From NCBI GenBank assembly GCA_937871295.1, contig CALMRE010000157.1, positions 1-32,265 of the forward strand: 32,265 bases of DNA, read 5' to 3'. Shown here one piece after another: positions 25,001 through 31,646 of this stretch; the stretch's first letter is position 1; each line of letters begins with the position of its first letter. Under the pieces are notes generated by a model, which was given only the letters and a program-made list of their open reading frames with translations, ran no database searches and was not told the DNA's origin. The stretch comes from an uncultured bacterium. GTDB lineage: Bacteria > UBP6 > UBA1177 > JAKLFG01. Position numbers and translations under genes: made by a program.

Positions 25001-27216
25001 AGCTCGGCGGTCGTCGTCCAGTTCGTTTCATCGGTGCTGTAGCGGTACTCGACCGCGCCGGTCGGGGCGGTCCACGACCACGTCGGTGTCGTGTCGCTCG
25101 TCGGCGTCGCGCCGGTCACCGTCGGAGCGGCCGGGGCGGCGGTGTCTATCGTCCAGTTGAAGACGGTCGCGTCGCCTTCGTTGCCGAACGGATCGCGCGC
25201 CATGACCTCGAAAACATGAAGCCCTTCGGCGAGCGCGGTGTATGCTGCGGTGGCGGTCGTCGCATAGGTCGACCACGCACCGGAATCGATACGGAATCGG
25301 TATTCGCAATCGGCTTCACTGCACGAGAAGGCGAAATCGGCGTCGACCGACTGCGCATACCCGCCGTTGACCGTCGGGGTCTGATCGAGCGTCAACGCCG
25401 GCAGGGTCGCATCGACCTGCACGGTGATGGCGGCGGTGCGCAGGACCCCCAGATGCATGACCGACGCTTCGAGCGTGTCCTCGCCGTCGGGCAGGGTGAC
25501 CATGTCGAACAGCGTGAGTCCGCCGGCCCCTATCGTTTCGACGATCGCGTCGTCGCCGTTGACCGTAAGCGAAACCTCGGTGGTGGCCGCTTCGATGTCG
25601 GTGGTCCGGACGATGATCGCGCACTGGACGCCGCCCGCCAGTTGATCGCCGTCGTCGGCCGCGTTCAACTGCATGTTCATCGCCGGGGTCCGGGCGCAGA
25701 TGGTCTGGAAGGCTATCGCGGGCTCGTTGACATAAACCTTGAGCGGGATCTCGACCACCGCCTCGTTGCCGACGGCGTCGCGGGCGGTTGCCGCGAGTGT
25801 CAGCGACTCGTTGGTCGCGGTGAAGGATATCTCGTCGATGGAGTAGGCGCCGGTCCCGGTGGTCGTTTCGCCCAGCAGCGTCGTCCCGTCGCGCACCTCG
25901 ACCGCGACCGTTTCGGCCTGCATATCGGAGGCGGTGCCGGTGACCGCTATCTGGATCCCTTCGAGGTTCGCGTTGATATCGTCGACCGGAGTGAGGGTGG
26001 CGTTCTCGGCCGGGGCGGTCACGGTGATCTTGGGCGCGGTGATGTCGATGAACAGGCCGGTGACGGTCATCTGGCCGGTCGCCGAACTGTCGTCGTCCTT
26101 CATCACCACCGTAACGGCATGGGTATCCGCCTCGGTACCGCTTTCGGGCAGGGTGATGATCTGTTCCACCGTCGCGCCGCCGAGAGAAAGGGTCTCGTCG
26201 GGTTCGTCGGTCCCCGGCACGCCGTCGACGTAGATCTCTATGGTCGAACCGGTCGAACAGAGAGTGACATCGCTGATGATCAGAGCTTTCTGAAGGCCGT
26301 TGAGCGGGGCGCTCGTGTCGTCGGCCATGCCGAAGCGGTCGTCATTCTTGATATTGAGCGCGAATCCGCAGGACTGCGCCGAAACGACGCTGAAGGCGAG
26401 CGTGTCCTCGAACGCGCCGCTCTTCACCCGCAGCACGATGTTCTCCCAGATCGGGACCGTGACCGACGGGAAGGCGGCGACGCCGTCCTGTATCTCGGCG
26501 ACGCCTATCGCCGTTTCGCTGAATTCGTCAATGAACAGTTCGACCTCCTGCCCCTCGGGATAGCCGGTGGTCACCGCTTCCATCTTCACCTGGAACAGCG
26601 CGGTCCCGGCATCGAGATCGTCGTTATCGTCGAGCGTCGCCCCTTCGAGCATCGTCGGAACGGTGCCCCCCTTGTAGTAACGCATGACCAGCGTTTCGGC
26701 CTGCTGGTAGGTGGCGGTCAGGTTCGCGATCACTTTTTCCGCGGGACTCTGGGTCAGGTAGGCGGTCACGACATGGGACCCCTCCTCGAACGGGATGCGC
26801 AGGAAACGGGCGAAGCCGTTGACCAGTATCCCGGCATAACTTTTCGTTACGGCCGCGGCGGCGCCGTTGGCCGCGTCGTCGTCGGGCGCGGCGGCGGCGG
26901 AACTCTTCACCTCGAGCGTCACCGGCGTGCCATCCTTGAGGGGGGTGGCGGTGCCGGGCGTCTGTGCCGCGACGGTGATGTCTATCTGGATGATCCCGTC
27001 GCTTTCGTCGACATCGTCGGCAATGGTCAGCGTCTGACCGTCGGCGATATCCTGAAAGAGGAGGACCACCTCTATCTCGTGGCATTTCTTGTCGTCACCG
27101 CAGGCATAGCCTGTTTTACAGTCGGTGTCGGCACTGCACTGCTCCTTGGTGGAACAACCGCCCACAGCGAGGAACAGGAACATAACCCAAATAAGAGCAA
27201 CAACGAGACGCTTCAT
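19099..27216 (-). CDS. Giant repeat-rich surface lipoprotein with Ig-like and FG-GAP repeats
   Basis: A 2705-residue protein. The start is the ATG at 27214-27216, preceded by GTGGGAG; a GTG eight codons earlier is less likely. The signal peptide ends in the lipobox VGGC (Cys21) and is followed by a cysteine-spaced head (Cys26, 32, 38, 44). Many beta-sandwich Ig-like units follow. They include five tandem 85-residue repeats (about 690-1115, marked by PTNDTTPEWSW, YRYS and DAAGNWS) and two 105-residue repeats (about 1115-1330, TLVIGAPSATVAK). The C-terminal ~400 residues contain FG-GAP/integrin-like Ca-binding loops such as DINGDGKTDF, DMNGDDRKDV, DFNGDGCQDV and DIDGDGSVDF. Such architecture suits an adhesin or other long cell-surface fibre. 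It lies 51 bases after the PqqD-like gene and 20 bases before precursor peptide 1. Whether it takes part in peptide maturation or is only co-expressed is unknown. Confidence 0.88.
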   Translation of the reverse strand: MKRLVVALIWVMFLFLAVGGCSTKEQCSADTDCKTGYACGDDKKCHEIEVVLLFQDIADGQTLTIADDVDESDGIIQIDITVAAQTPGTATPLKDGTPVTLEVKSSAAAAPDDDAANGAAAAVTKSYAGILVNGFARFLRIPFEEGSHVVTAYLTQSPAEKVIANLTATYQQAETLVMRYYKGGTVPTMLEGATLDDNDDLDAGTALFQVKMEAVTTGYPEGQEVELFIDEFSETAIGVAEIQDGVAAFPSVTVPIWENIVLRVKSGAFEDTLAFSVVSAQSCGFALNIKNDDRFGMADDTSAPLNGLQKALIISDVTLCSTGSTIEIYVDGVPGTDEPDETLSLGGATVEQIITLPESGTEADTHAVTVVMKDDDSSATGQMTVTGLFIDITAPKITVTAPAENATLTPVDDINANLEGIQIAVTGTASDMQAETVAVEVRDGTTLLGETTTGTGAYSIDEISFTATNESLTLAATARDAVGNEAVVEIPLKVYVNEPAIAFQTICARTPAMNMQLNAADDGDQLAGGVQCAIIVRTTDIEAATTEVSLTVNGDDAIVETIGAGGLTLFDMVTLPDGEDTLEASVMHLGVLRTAAITVQVDATLPALTLDQTPTVNGGYAQSVDADFAFSCSEADCEYRFRIDSGAWSTYATTATAAYTALAEGLHVFEVMARDPFGNEGDATVFNWTIDTAAPAAPTVTGATPTSDTTPTWSWTAPTGAVEYRYSTDETNWTTTAELAFTPAPALGEGDHTLFVQARDAAGNWSTSGSFTITIDTTATAAPVVTGVTPTNDTTPEWSWGAVTDAVEYRYSTDETNWTTTNDLAFTPASALAAGDHSLYVQARDAAGNWSVSGWFIITIDLTAPDAPTVLATTPTNDTTPNWTWLPVGDAVNYRYGYDELNWTETTDTTFTPGSALTAGNHTLYVQAQDAAGNWSVSGSKEVVIDLSAPDAPVVTGTTPTNDPTPEWSWGAVTDAVEYRYSFTDGAGWTTTTGLSFTPTTLAEGFHTLFVQARNDLGTWSGSGYFTIEIDITGPDAPVVTGATPTNNNQPTWSWNTPTDTVEFRYSYDGSSWTVTSNTSFTPGSALIDGDYTLYVQGRDALGNWSTSGSFDITIDTDAPTLVIGAPSATVAKNGTSVTYTITYTGADSVTLAVGNITLNTTGGASGTVAVTGTGTTTRTVTISNVTGDGTLGISIAAGTASDTAGNTALAAGPSTTFTVDNTAPTLVIGAPSATVAKSGDSVLYTVTYSNADTVTLAAGNITLNTTGGANGTVAVSGSGTATRTVTISNVTGNGTLGISIAAGTASDTAGNTALAAGPSTTFDVDNTPPTVVIDPINACTRRTTGTITFTVTGATTTTCRFDKPDATFVEGACGSSYGYTLDGGDGTYTLTVTATDAADNSGSANTSFSLNTTTPTFQWYLPPNGTSYKAGSAVPSFVYRTKNLEAGETVEIWDADANVKVAEKATVGSLCNATEDVSIPLDLPDKCGTYKLYAKVNDGVDSIDRYTDNLTALPATQRTYTFDRNKPVISSFVITNDDSNDILIAAEDLDATPANGMQATIVLTIQDAIDIGRTVTLRNKTTGNLYSAVVAGDRTATFTSITIPEGTNSFGATLIDCGGNTSDESAKTIIVDTTPPSVLFQGPTGATPGHPLWLTARDGTVVGDELTGQQLKFKITDGWNYATPVVKHTIYDYDDPAAEVSTYTYTAGEMTIVDTTVTINLPALAYNQHEFEITVSDARGNVRVAALTYEVDAKTPNAVIAYPTDGTVLDISIDPDYDEDPGESGIQFTMHLNLTKLQTPTGTASTIDILAIPITALGGVEDTARNRKSWNGFTATLDGANQIFPATAPLLRLGDGFWRLTVKVTDDHLNVYDTALLPVDQQIDVEVVTDVACSTLHLKANDKVINGTQTVPTWLNSNDGGPTYNLYVETDSPNGTNNACISVNGGADICSNVLDGRADFAFVSLNAGGVENTIELSVNNGVTTATDTYYVRADITDPTLDPATDVNPEPYVHAGIWEIGYGWNDDIDHDTATTLELDGASANRLIFTIDGIEDIAGYPNHGTVVLTAVDPVDAIGGNTTVNIEKVGADMVAEFDDLTFEDSVVGGQTDIEMLVTITEQPSGNTINKTIFVHVNLEKPEGITPTVTTDPARGEAFVEWSAIIGNNSAYGGAFQNRVYEYQVKYEAYGGACSLDDSESVFDTGVAVIPLTDYSVADPSLNGDDFVTPKAAGEAQNYLFYLKKRSNVADTVTADIHRNGDPYCFAVRASDGVYAQDGTILATNTAPVLSTNVVDKGALQLTSHELIATSAGSHTMNIKNMGDINGDGKTDFAVSDSGQQKAYVFISNAVGAPTKLELTKPVDAGTSFGFRLAAADMNGDDRKDVIVSDLGGKNLHIYYGISNSVELARGDKVTFVDNIYDIDGIDDFNGDGCQDVAVGQAFYDDPSNGTADDRTGRVFVLLGDDKGAGGKTCIGDYTTQVGVTYLGNAVGDRFGYNVRKAGNIKNEKNGTVPYGSFVGGHYDNVNPTSSKVTKAEIFYGNASLSDLRVAAYDFTVSGLIQLRTMFYGEFNNDVYIDFALIDNGKIRFFFGAAAGTVIPGAWTEGTNQITRSGIMDEVVGIEAGEWGIGSSGTTEDIDGDGSVDFFISGAKAQYLYNAQNTFFTTHPSIYQDLPITSGNLQTTVLSYGFVLCNRNVDAGSCTLYYRN
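23216..23850 (-). repeat. Two 315-bp tandem repeats in the giant lipoprotein gene
   Basis: The landmark GCCGACGGCG recurs at 23831 and 23516, a period of 315 bp (105 residues). The two encoded units are nearly identical (APSATVAK, GNITLNTTGGA, TVTISNVTG, GISIAAGTASDTAGNTAL), while the DNA copies differ mainly at silent positions. That suggests an old duplication kept by protein selection. Confidence 0.8.
23870..25150 (-). repeat. Five ~255-bp tandem Ig-like repeats in the giant lipoprotein gene
   Basis: The segment encoding (T/V/E)ID-x5-AP-x-V starts near 25150, 24888, 24633, 24380 and 24125, and the array ends near 23870. The period is about 255 bp (85 residues). Each unit contains TPT-N/S-D-x-TP-x-W-x-W, Y-R-Y-S/G and a terminal (D/N)-x-x-G-x-WS. 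Confidence 0.8.
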
Positions 27217-27267
27217 GCTATACTCCCACTCATGTTTCACTATCGAAACCGGTTGCGGATGATAACC

Positions 27268-27567
27268 TCACCCTCCGGAATTGTCAACAATTTGTTCGAC
27301 CAGTTGACGGTCGATAAGGTCGCGCAATATTTCGTGAGTGTCGCTCTCCAAGGTGCCGCGATCGACACCTTCGGCCGAGAACTTTTCATACAAAGCGTCG
27401 ACGATGGCGGCGACAGTCCGCTTCCCGTCGAACAGTTCCCAGATGATCCCCGCCGTCGCGTTGATGGAAATGATCTTCTCGACGAGCGGCGAGACGATGG
27501 TCACCGTTCCGTCCTTCATCTTGCGCCACGCGATCTCGTCGCGGACCCGGTAGACATGATCGTTCAT
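27268..27567 (-). CDS. PqqD-like protein (RiPP recognition element family)
   Basis: A 99-residue PqqD-family protein. The fold is visible as beta strands around VYRVRDEIAWRKM and VTIVSPLVEKIISIN, followed by the typical TAGIIWELFDGKRTVAAIVD and a C-terminal helical part (EILRDLIDRQLVEQ). PqqD-like domains bind the leader of precursor peptides and present it to radical SAM enzymes. The start (27565-27567) is supported by GAGGGAG; the longer frame from 27624 runs through the promoter and is rejected. It is the first gene of the cassette, although the radical SAM partner is ~9 kb downstream. Many such proteins also sit beside HprK-like kinases, as here. Confidence 0.87.
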   Translation of the reverse strand: MNDHVYRVRDEIAWRKMKDGTVTIVSPLVEKIISINATAGIIWELFDGKRTVAAIVDALYEKFSAEGVDRGTLESDTHEILRDLIDRQLVEQIVDNSGG

Positions 27568-27596
27568 ACGGTACTCTCCCTCAAGAACAGGGGCCC

Positions 27597-27624
27597 ATTG
27601 TATGCGCCGCGTCCCGTTTTTCAA
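27597..27624 (-). promoter_or_regulatory. Promoter of the PqqD-giant lipoprotein-peptide-peptidase-radical SAM unit
   Basis: On the minus strand TTGAAA (plus 27619-27624), a 16-bp spacer and TACAAT (27597-27602) lie 29 bases before the PqqD-like start. All genes down to 17485 have the same direction, with gaps of 51 bases or less, so this single promoter could drive about 10 kb. Confidence 0.6.
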
Positions 27625-27637
27625 ATAAAAAATTCCG

Positions 27638-27664
27638 TGATACCGGTGTCGGCTTCTGATACCG
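27638..27664. repeat. Direct repeat TGATACCG upstream of the cassette promoter
   Basis: TGATACCG occurs at 27638-27645 and 27657-27664, starts 19 bp apart, 14-40 bp upstream of the -35 box. The spacing is close to two helical turns, which is usual for a dimeric activator site; no regulator is identified. Confidence 0.4.
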
Positions 27665-27669
27665 AACTC

Positions 27670-29040
27670 TTATTCCTGAAGCATATACTGGAAGACGAAG
27701 ATATAATAGTCGCCGGTGCTGTGGTTGGGAAAAAAATCGGGGCTATCGCTCCATCCGAGAAGATAAAGCGCATTGTTACGATACTTCATCATAGAAGGGT
27801 GCTCTTGACCGGAGCCGCCATACCTTTTAAGCCATTCGATATCGCCCTCTTCGGTCAGTTCGGCTAGAATAAAGTCGTAATTGATCTTTGCCAAACCCCG
27901 TAAAGCGGTCGGCGCAACATCGCCGGAAGTTTGGCCCGACATGAACAGACGCCCCGAATCAGTTCTGAGCAGATGGCCGCACCGTGTTTTTATGTCATAT
28001 TTGTCTGAAAGAATGTGATGGGCCAATAGATCGCCCGAGGAATCCACCAAAAACGAATGGCACGCCGGAGCGGTACTGGTGCTCAAAAAGAGTAACGAAT
28101 CATCCGGCAGAAGGGTGGCGGACATGCATGTCACATAACTGCCCTCTTGCTCATATATTTTCGACAAAACAACTTCGCCAACCTGATCCACCACTACGAT
28201 AAAGGGATCAAGCGGTGGCAATTCCACATCAGGTAAACTCCCGCCATTATATTCATCGGCATTCGCGGCTCCCACCAGCACTATTTGTTCCTTTGAATTC
28301 AATTCCATAGCAAAAAAACCGCCGTAGAAGGGAAGCTGTTTTTCCCAAAGCACCGTGCCGGTCCAATCGAGTTTGGCGACTAATGGCCGGTCGCTGTAAC
28401 GCCCGGCGACAATGATCTCATCATCGTGTAATAGAATGAGGCCGACATATGACATCGTATCCCATTCACCGTCCCATGCCACCTCCCACTGTTCGTTCCA
28501 TTCGGAATCAAACAGTAGTAAGGCCGCACGCTCTTCGCCGATCGAATTTATCTGTCCGCCGGTCAGAAAACGGGAAAAGTTCTCATCGCCTACTATCCGG
28601 CCGAACTGATCCTTGCGTCCAGTGGTACCATATTGATGATGATCCAACTGCTGGCCACTCGCGATATCTATGGTGAGCACGAGGCCATCCCAACTATTCA
28701 GGTCCTGATCTTCGCCGGTCAACCCTGACACCAATAGTGTGGTATCAGAAAGAAAAAGAAAGTCTCCGGCCTTGTCATCCTCGGGCGTACCCCACGCAAC
28801 AAGGAAGGAATCGGCATCGTTCTGGAGCGCTTCCTGCTCGAAGAACAAGTCATCCTCATCTGAAGTATCTTCTGATTCTTCCGACGTTTCAATGACATCG
28901 TTATCTGGGATAATTTCGTCGGAAAGCGTATCGTTATCGGGAGCTTTCTGGTCATTGTCGTGCGAAATGGGGGCGGATGTCGAACAGGAAATAAGAAGCA
29001 ATGAAAAAAGAAGAATCCACATTGTCCGCCCCCTGTTCAT
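27670..29040 (-). CDS. Lipoprotein with Asp-rich tether and beta-propeller-like domain
   Basis: A 456-residue predicted lipoprotein. The signal peptide has an Arg-containing start (MNRGRT), a hydrophobic core and lipobox LISC with Cys19. Residues ~25-75 are a low-complexity Asp/Glu/Asn tether (NDNDT-like), common in surface lipoproteins of deltaproteobacterial relatives. The rest reads as a series of ~50-residue propeller blades with recurring G-x-x-W-D/G, 'VLTIDIASG', 'IIVAGRYSDRPLVAKLDWTG' and 'YGGSGQEH', similar to SBBP/delta-60-type repeats. I chose the ATG at 29038-29040, ten bases after the preceding stop. An ATG at 29020-29022 has a better ribosome site (AGGGGG) but would remove the basic N-region. 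Function unknown; a surface binding or sensing role is plausible. Confidence 0.72.
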   Translation of the reverse strand: MNRGRTMWILLFSLLLISCSTSAPISHDNDQKAPDNDTLSDEIIPDNDVIETSEESEDTSDEDDLFFEQEALQNDADSFLVAWGTPEDDKAGDFLFLSDTTLLVSGLTGEDQDLNSWDGLVLTIDIASGQQLDHHQYGTTGRKDQFGRIVGDENFSRFLTGGQINSIGEERAALLLFDSEWNEQWEVAWDGEWDTMSYVGLILLHDDEIIVAGRYSDRPLVAKLDWTGTVLWEKQLPFYGGFFAMELNSKEQIVLVGAANADEYNGGSLPDVELPPLDPFIVVVDQVGEVVLSKIYEQEGSYVTCMSATLLPDDSLLFLSTSTAPACHSFLVDSSGDLLAHHILSDKYDIKTRCGHLLRTDSGRLFMSGQTSGDVAPTALRGLAKINYDFILAELTEEGDIEWLKRYGGSGQEHPSMMKYRNNALYLLGWSDSPDFFPNHSTGDYYIFVFQYMLQE

Positions 29041-29050
29041 GTGTTCTTTT

Positions 29051-29644
29051 CTACCAATCGAAAGTGCAGATGTTGGGTGTATAGCAATATTGAGGATCAT
29101 AATACACCTTGACATAGACCCAATTGCCGCCGATCAATATGTAAGTCCAGAAGAAATCTCGGACCTTATACCTGATCTTGAAGACATCCCATGTATCGCA
29201 AATCCCTTCGTCCAAATCATCATCCAACCATAGCGTCGTGAAAGACGGCGATCCGCTATTCACGATATCAGAAAACCCCCACGACTGCCAAACACACATG
29301 TCGCCATAGACGCAACCATCATACTGAAAATCATACCCAGCACCATAAGGATCGTGGTAAGAGTGAACAGCCTCGTTAGGCACTCCTAGCTCATAAACCC
29401 ATTCCAAATCACAGTCGAGATAGCCGTCCGCATCCAGATTCAAATAGCCAGCAATGTTCGTGTAGGGGACATCCTCTTCTGTCGGCTCCCTGTCGATGTC
29501 GAAATGGACTTCGTACTCGACCCCTTGAGCATCAAGGTACGAAAGCAGATCCTCCAGCGCGTTGTACTCATCGTTCTCGTCGGCATGAACGAACGAGAAG
29601 AAGAACAGGACCAAGAAGGCGAGAAGGCAATGACGCAGTTTCAT
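29051..29644 (-). CDS. Secreted acidic protein of unknown function
   Basis: A 197-residue protein with a classical signal peptide (hydrophobic residues 6-19, probable cleavage after VHA at 21). The mature part is acidic and rich in Tyr, Trp and Asp, with six cysteines in pairs (CDLEW, CVYGDMCVW, CDTWD, CYTPNIC). They may form disulfides outside the cytoplasm. A stretch NLDADGYLDCD (about 72-82) resembles a Ca-binding dockerin/EF-hand-like loop but stands alone. I do not recognise the family. The start has a strong ribosome site, AGGAGGGATTCC-ATG, and a promoter with a perfect TTGACA. It precedes the propeller lipoprotein gene by ten bases, so the two are probably co-expressed. Confidence 0.72.
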   Translation of the reverse strand: MKLRHCLLAFLVLFFFSFVHADENDEYNALEDLLSYLDAQGVEYEVHFDIDREPTEEDVPYTNIAGYLNLDADGYLDCDLEWVYELGVPNEAVHSYHDPYGAGYDFQYDGCVYGDMCVWQSWGFSDIVNSGSPSFTTLWLDDDLDEGICDTWDVFKIRYKVRDFFWTYILIGGNWVYVKVYYDPQYCYTPNICTFDW

Positions 29645-29667
29645 GGAATCCCTCCTAAAACAAGTTA

Positions 29668-29696
29668 ATCATGACGACCGACATCCCCGATGTCAA
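29668..29696 (-). promoter_or_regulatory. Promoter of the secreted-protein/propeller-lipoprotein pair
   Basis: On the minus strand a perfect TTGACA (plus 29691-29696), a 17-bp spacer and CATGAT (29668-29673, 4 of 6 to consensus) lie 23 bases before the ATG. Confidence 0.55.
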
Positions 29697-29921
29697 GTCT
29701 GCGATCCTTTCTTTACATAATGTGAGGGGGGAAGGGGCGCGCCGGAAAACCTTTCGGAGGTATCGATCGAACTTTCCGGCCCACCCCATAAGAACGGCTC
29801 CATTCGGGGGGAAAACAACACCATTGCGGAGTAGAAGGCGTCGCGGCCAATGAGGGGGAACCGGACGCCCTCTTCCACCCCGCATCACTTAGTAAGAGGC
29901 CGTTTTTTCGGAAAAAGATTC

Positions 29922-29936
29922 ACTTTCGGCGAAAGT
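29922..29936. promoter_or_regulatory. Palindromic operator candidate upstream of the MFS promoter
   Basis: ACTTTCG-G-CGAAAGT is a perfect palindrome with 7-base arms, ending 39 bp before the -35 box of the MFS gene. It could bind a dimeric regulator; a hairpin role is less likely because no gene ends nearby. Confidence 0.35.
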
Positions 29937-29975
29937 ATTTTATAACCAGCCGGAACAAGTACAATATTTCCTCAT

Positions 29976-30004
29976 TTGACACCCCCCGCCGTTTCTGCTA
30001 GCAT
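29976..30004 (+). promoter_or_regulatory. Promoter of the MFS transporter gene
   Basis: A perfect TTGACA (29976-29981), a 17-bp spacer and TAGCAT (29999-30004) lie 31 bases before the ATG at 30036. This argues against a TTG start at 29976, which would be the -35 box itself. Confidence 0.62.
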
Positions 30005-30035
30005 CGCGCGACATCAACGGCTCACGGAGCGTCCT

Positions 30036-31637
30036 ATGATCCCCGAACGCGACATCAGCTGGATCTATTATTTCCTCTATCCGGTGCTGGCCGCCGCCGC
30101 CGGCTACCTGATCTTCATCATTTACCAGTACGGCCGGGGGCTTAAGGATTCTCCGCGCGAGATATGGTTCGTCTCCATCTCGCAGGTGACCGAGTTCGTC
30201 GCGTGGTCGTTGATGCTTTCGACGCTCACCCTCTTCCTCTCGAGCGATGTCGGCCTCTCCGACATCTCGGCGAGCAACATCGTCGGCGGGTGGAATGTCT
30301 CCTACACGGTGCTCATGTTCGGGGTCGGCGCACTGGTCGACGCGGTGGGGGTCAAACGGGTGCTCGTCATCGGGACGGTGCTCGCCATCGCCTCGCGGCT
30401 CGTCTTCGCCGTCTCGACCAATATTTATACCCTCATTCTTTTCGGTTTCGCGGTGCAGGCGGTGTCGGTCGCCTTCCTGTCGCCGGTCATCACCGTCGCC
30501 ATCAAGCGCTACACCAAGTCCGACACCTCGGCGATGGGCTTCGCGATGTTCTACACCCTGATGAATGTCGGGTTCGCCGTCGGCGGCTGGATGTTCGATT
30601 ACATCCGCAATACGCTGGGCGAATACGGCACCACGGTGGTCCCGCTGCTGGGCACCATGTCGACCTACCGCTTCATCATGCTCGTCGCCTTCTTCATGTC
30701 GATACCGGCGATGATATTCATTGCGCTTCTGCGCGACGGCATCAACCTGCACGACAACGGCCGCATCGAGATAACGCCGCCCAAAAAGAGCGAAGGGGCC
30801 TTCTTCCCGGCGCTCGGGAAAACGGTGCGTGACGCCTTTACCGACGCCTACCGCATCTTTATCGATGTCATGAAACAGCCCGCTTTCTGGAAGTTCATGC
30901 TGCTCCTCACGATACTGCTCGGGGTCAACTATGTCTTCTTCCACTTCCACTACACCTTCCCCAAATACGGCATCCGCGTGCTGGGCGAGGGGGCGAAGGT
31001 GGGCAGTGTCTACGGGATGCTCAACCCGGTCATCGTCATCTTCTTCGTACCGCTCATCGCGTGGGCGACCCGGACCTGGAGTCCCTACCTGATGATCACC
31101 TTCGGCTCGTTCGTATCGGCCTTCGCCGTGTTCCTCGTGACCCTGCCCGAACGGTTCTTCATACCGCTGGTGGACACGGTGTTCGGCCGTCTCATCTGGC
31201 AGGTGTGGTTGGGGCTTGATCCCGCCATCGGCGAGGGGAAACTGGCCATCTACATCGCTCTCACGATCTTCGTCGGCCTGTTCACCGTCGGCGAGGCGAT
31301 CTGGTCGCCGCGCCTGATGGAATACACCGCCCGCATCGCCCCCGAAGGACAGGAGGCGAGTTACATGACGCTCTCCATGCTGCCGAAGTTCATCAGCCAG
31401 CCGCTGGTCGCCCTCATGTCGGGACAACTGCTCGCGAATTATGTCCCGGTGCAGGATAAGATCGGCCCCGACGGCAAGGCGATCCTCAACGAGGCGGGAC
31501 AGGTGGTGCAGGTGGTGGGCGATGTGTCGGATCACCGGATGGTGTGGGTCTGGATAGCGGCGCTCGCCGTCACCTCTCCCATCGGCATGCTCATCCTCCG
31601 GAAATGGGTGAACCCGAAAGAACCGGTGAAGGGGTAG
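30036..31637 (+). CDS. Major facilitator superfamily transporter
   Basis: A 533-residue polytopic membrane protein with about twelve hydrophobic helices. The early loop GALVDAVGVKRVLVIG (about 90-105) resembles the MFS motif between helices 2 and 3, and helix 4-5 residues (AIKRYTKSD...FYTLMNVGFAVGGW) fit the POT/PTR-like or related MFS branch. A central charged loop (about 240-265) separates the halves. The ATG is preceded by ACGGAG and by a promoter with perfect -35. The substrate cannot be assigned; peptides or small metabolites are possible. A palindrome upstream may be its operator. The 3' end faces the histidine kinase gene nine bases away. Confidence 0.82.
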   Translation: MIPERDISWIYYFLYPVLAAAAGYLIFIIYQYGRGLKDSPREIWFVSISQVTEFVAWSLMLSTLTLFLSSDVGLSDISASNIVGGWNVSYTVLMFGVGALVDAVGVKRVLVIGTVLAIASRLVFAVSTNIYTLILFGFAVQAVSVAFLSPVITVAIKRYTKSDTSAMGFAMFYTLMNVGFAVGGWMFDYIRNTLGEYGTTVVPLLGTMSTYRFIMLVAFFMSIPAMIFIALLRDGINLHDNGRIEITPPKKSEGAFFPALGKTVRDAFTDAYRIFIDVMKQPAFWKFMLLLTILLGVNYVFFHFHYTFPKYGIRVLGEGAKVGSVYGMLNPVIVIFFVPLIAWATRTWSPYLMITFGSFVSAFAVFLVTLPERFFIPLVDTVFGRLIWQVWLGLDPAIGEGKLAIYIALTIFVGLFTVGEAIWSPRLMEYTARIAPEGQEASYMTLSMLPKFISQPLVALMSGQLLANYVPVQDKIGPDGKAILNEAGQVVQVVGDVSDHRMVWVWIAALAVTSPIGMLILRKWVNPKEPVKG

Positions 31638-31646
31638 TCTTTTCGC

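Larger units (their letters stand above)
29645..30035. other. Divergent 391-bp intergenic region
   Basis: The region separates the minus-strand secreted-protein gene from the plus-strand MFS gene and holds both promoters. Two palindromes lie in it: TTTTTTCGGAAAAA (29903-29916) and ACTTTCGGCGAAAGT (29922-29936). A 77-codon minus-strand frame at 29655-29888 would run through the promoter; its residues look random and I see no gene here. Confidence 0.5.

Noticed and set aside
23216-25150. Regularly spaced repeats that could suggest a CRISPR or satellite array
   Set aside because: The units are 255 and 315 bp, stay in one reading frame and encode Ig-like modules; no short identical repeats with unique spacers exist.
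24706-27867. A 1053-codon plus-strand open frame opposite the giant lipoprotein gene
   Set aside because: It is low-complexity, runs through the PqqD gene and its promoter and has no recognisable domain; the opposite frame has a lipobox and ordered repeats.
29655-29888. 77-codon minus-strand frame in the divergent intergenic region
   Set aside because: It overlaps the promoter of the secreted-protein gene and has a random, Arg/Pro-rich sequence with no homology I recognise.
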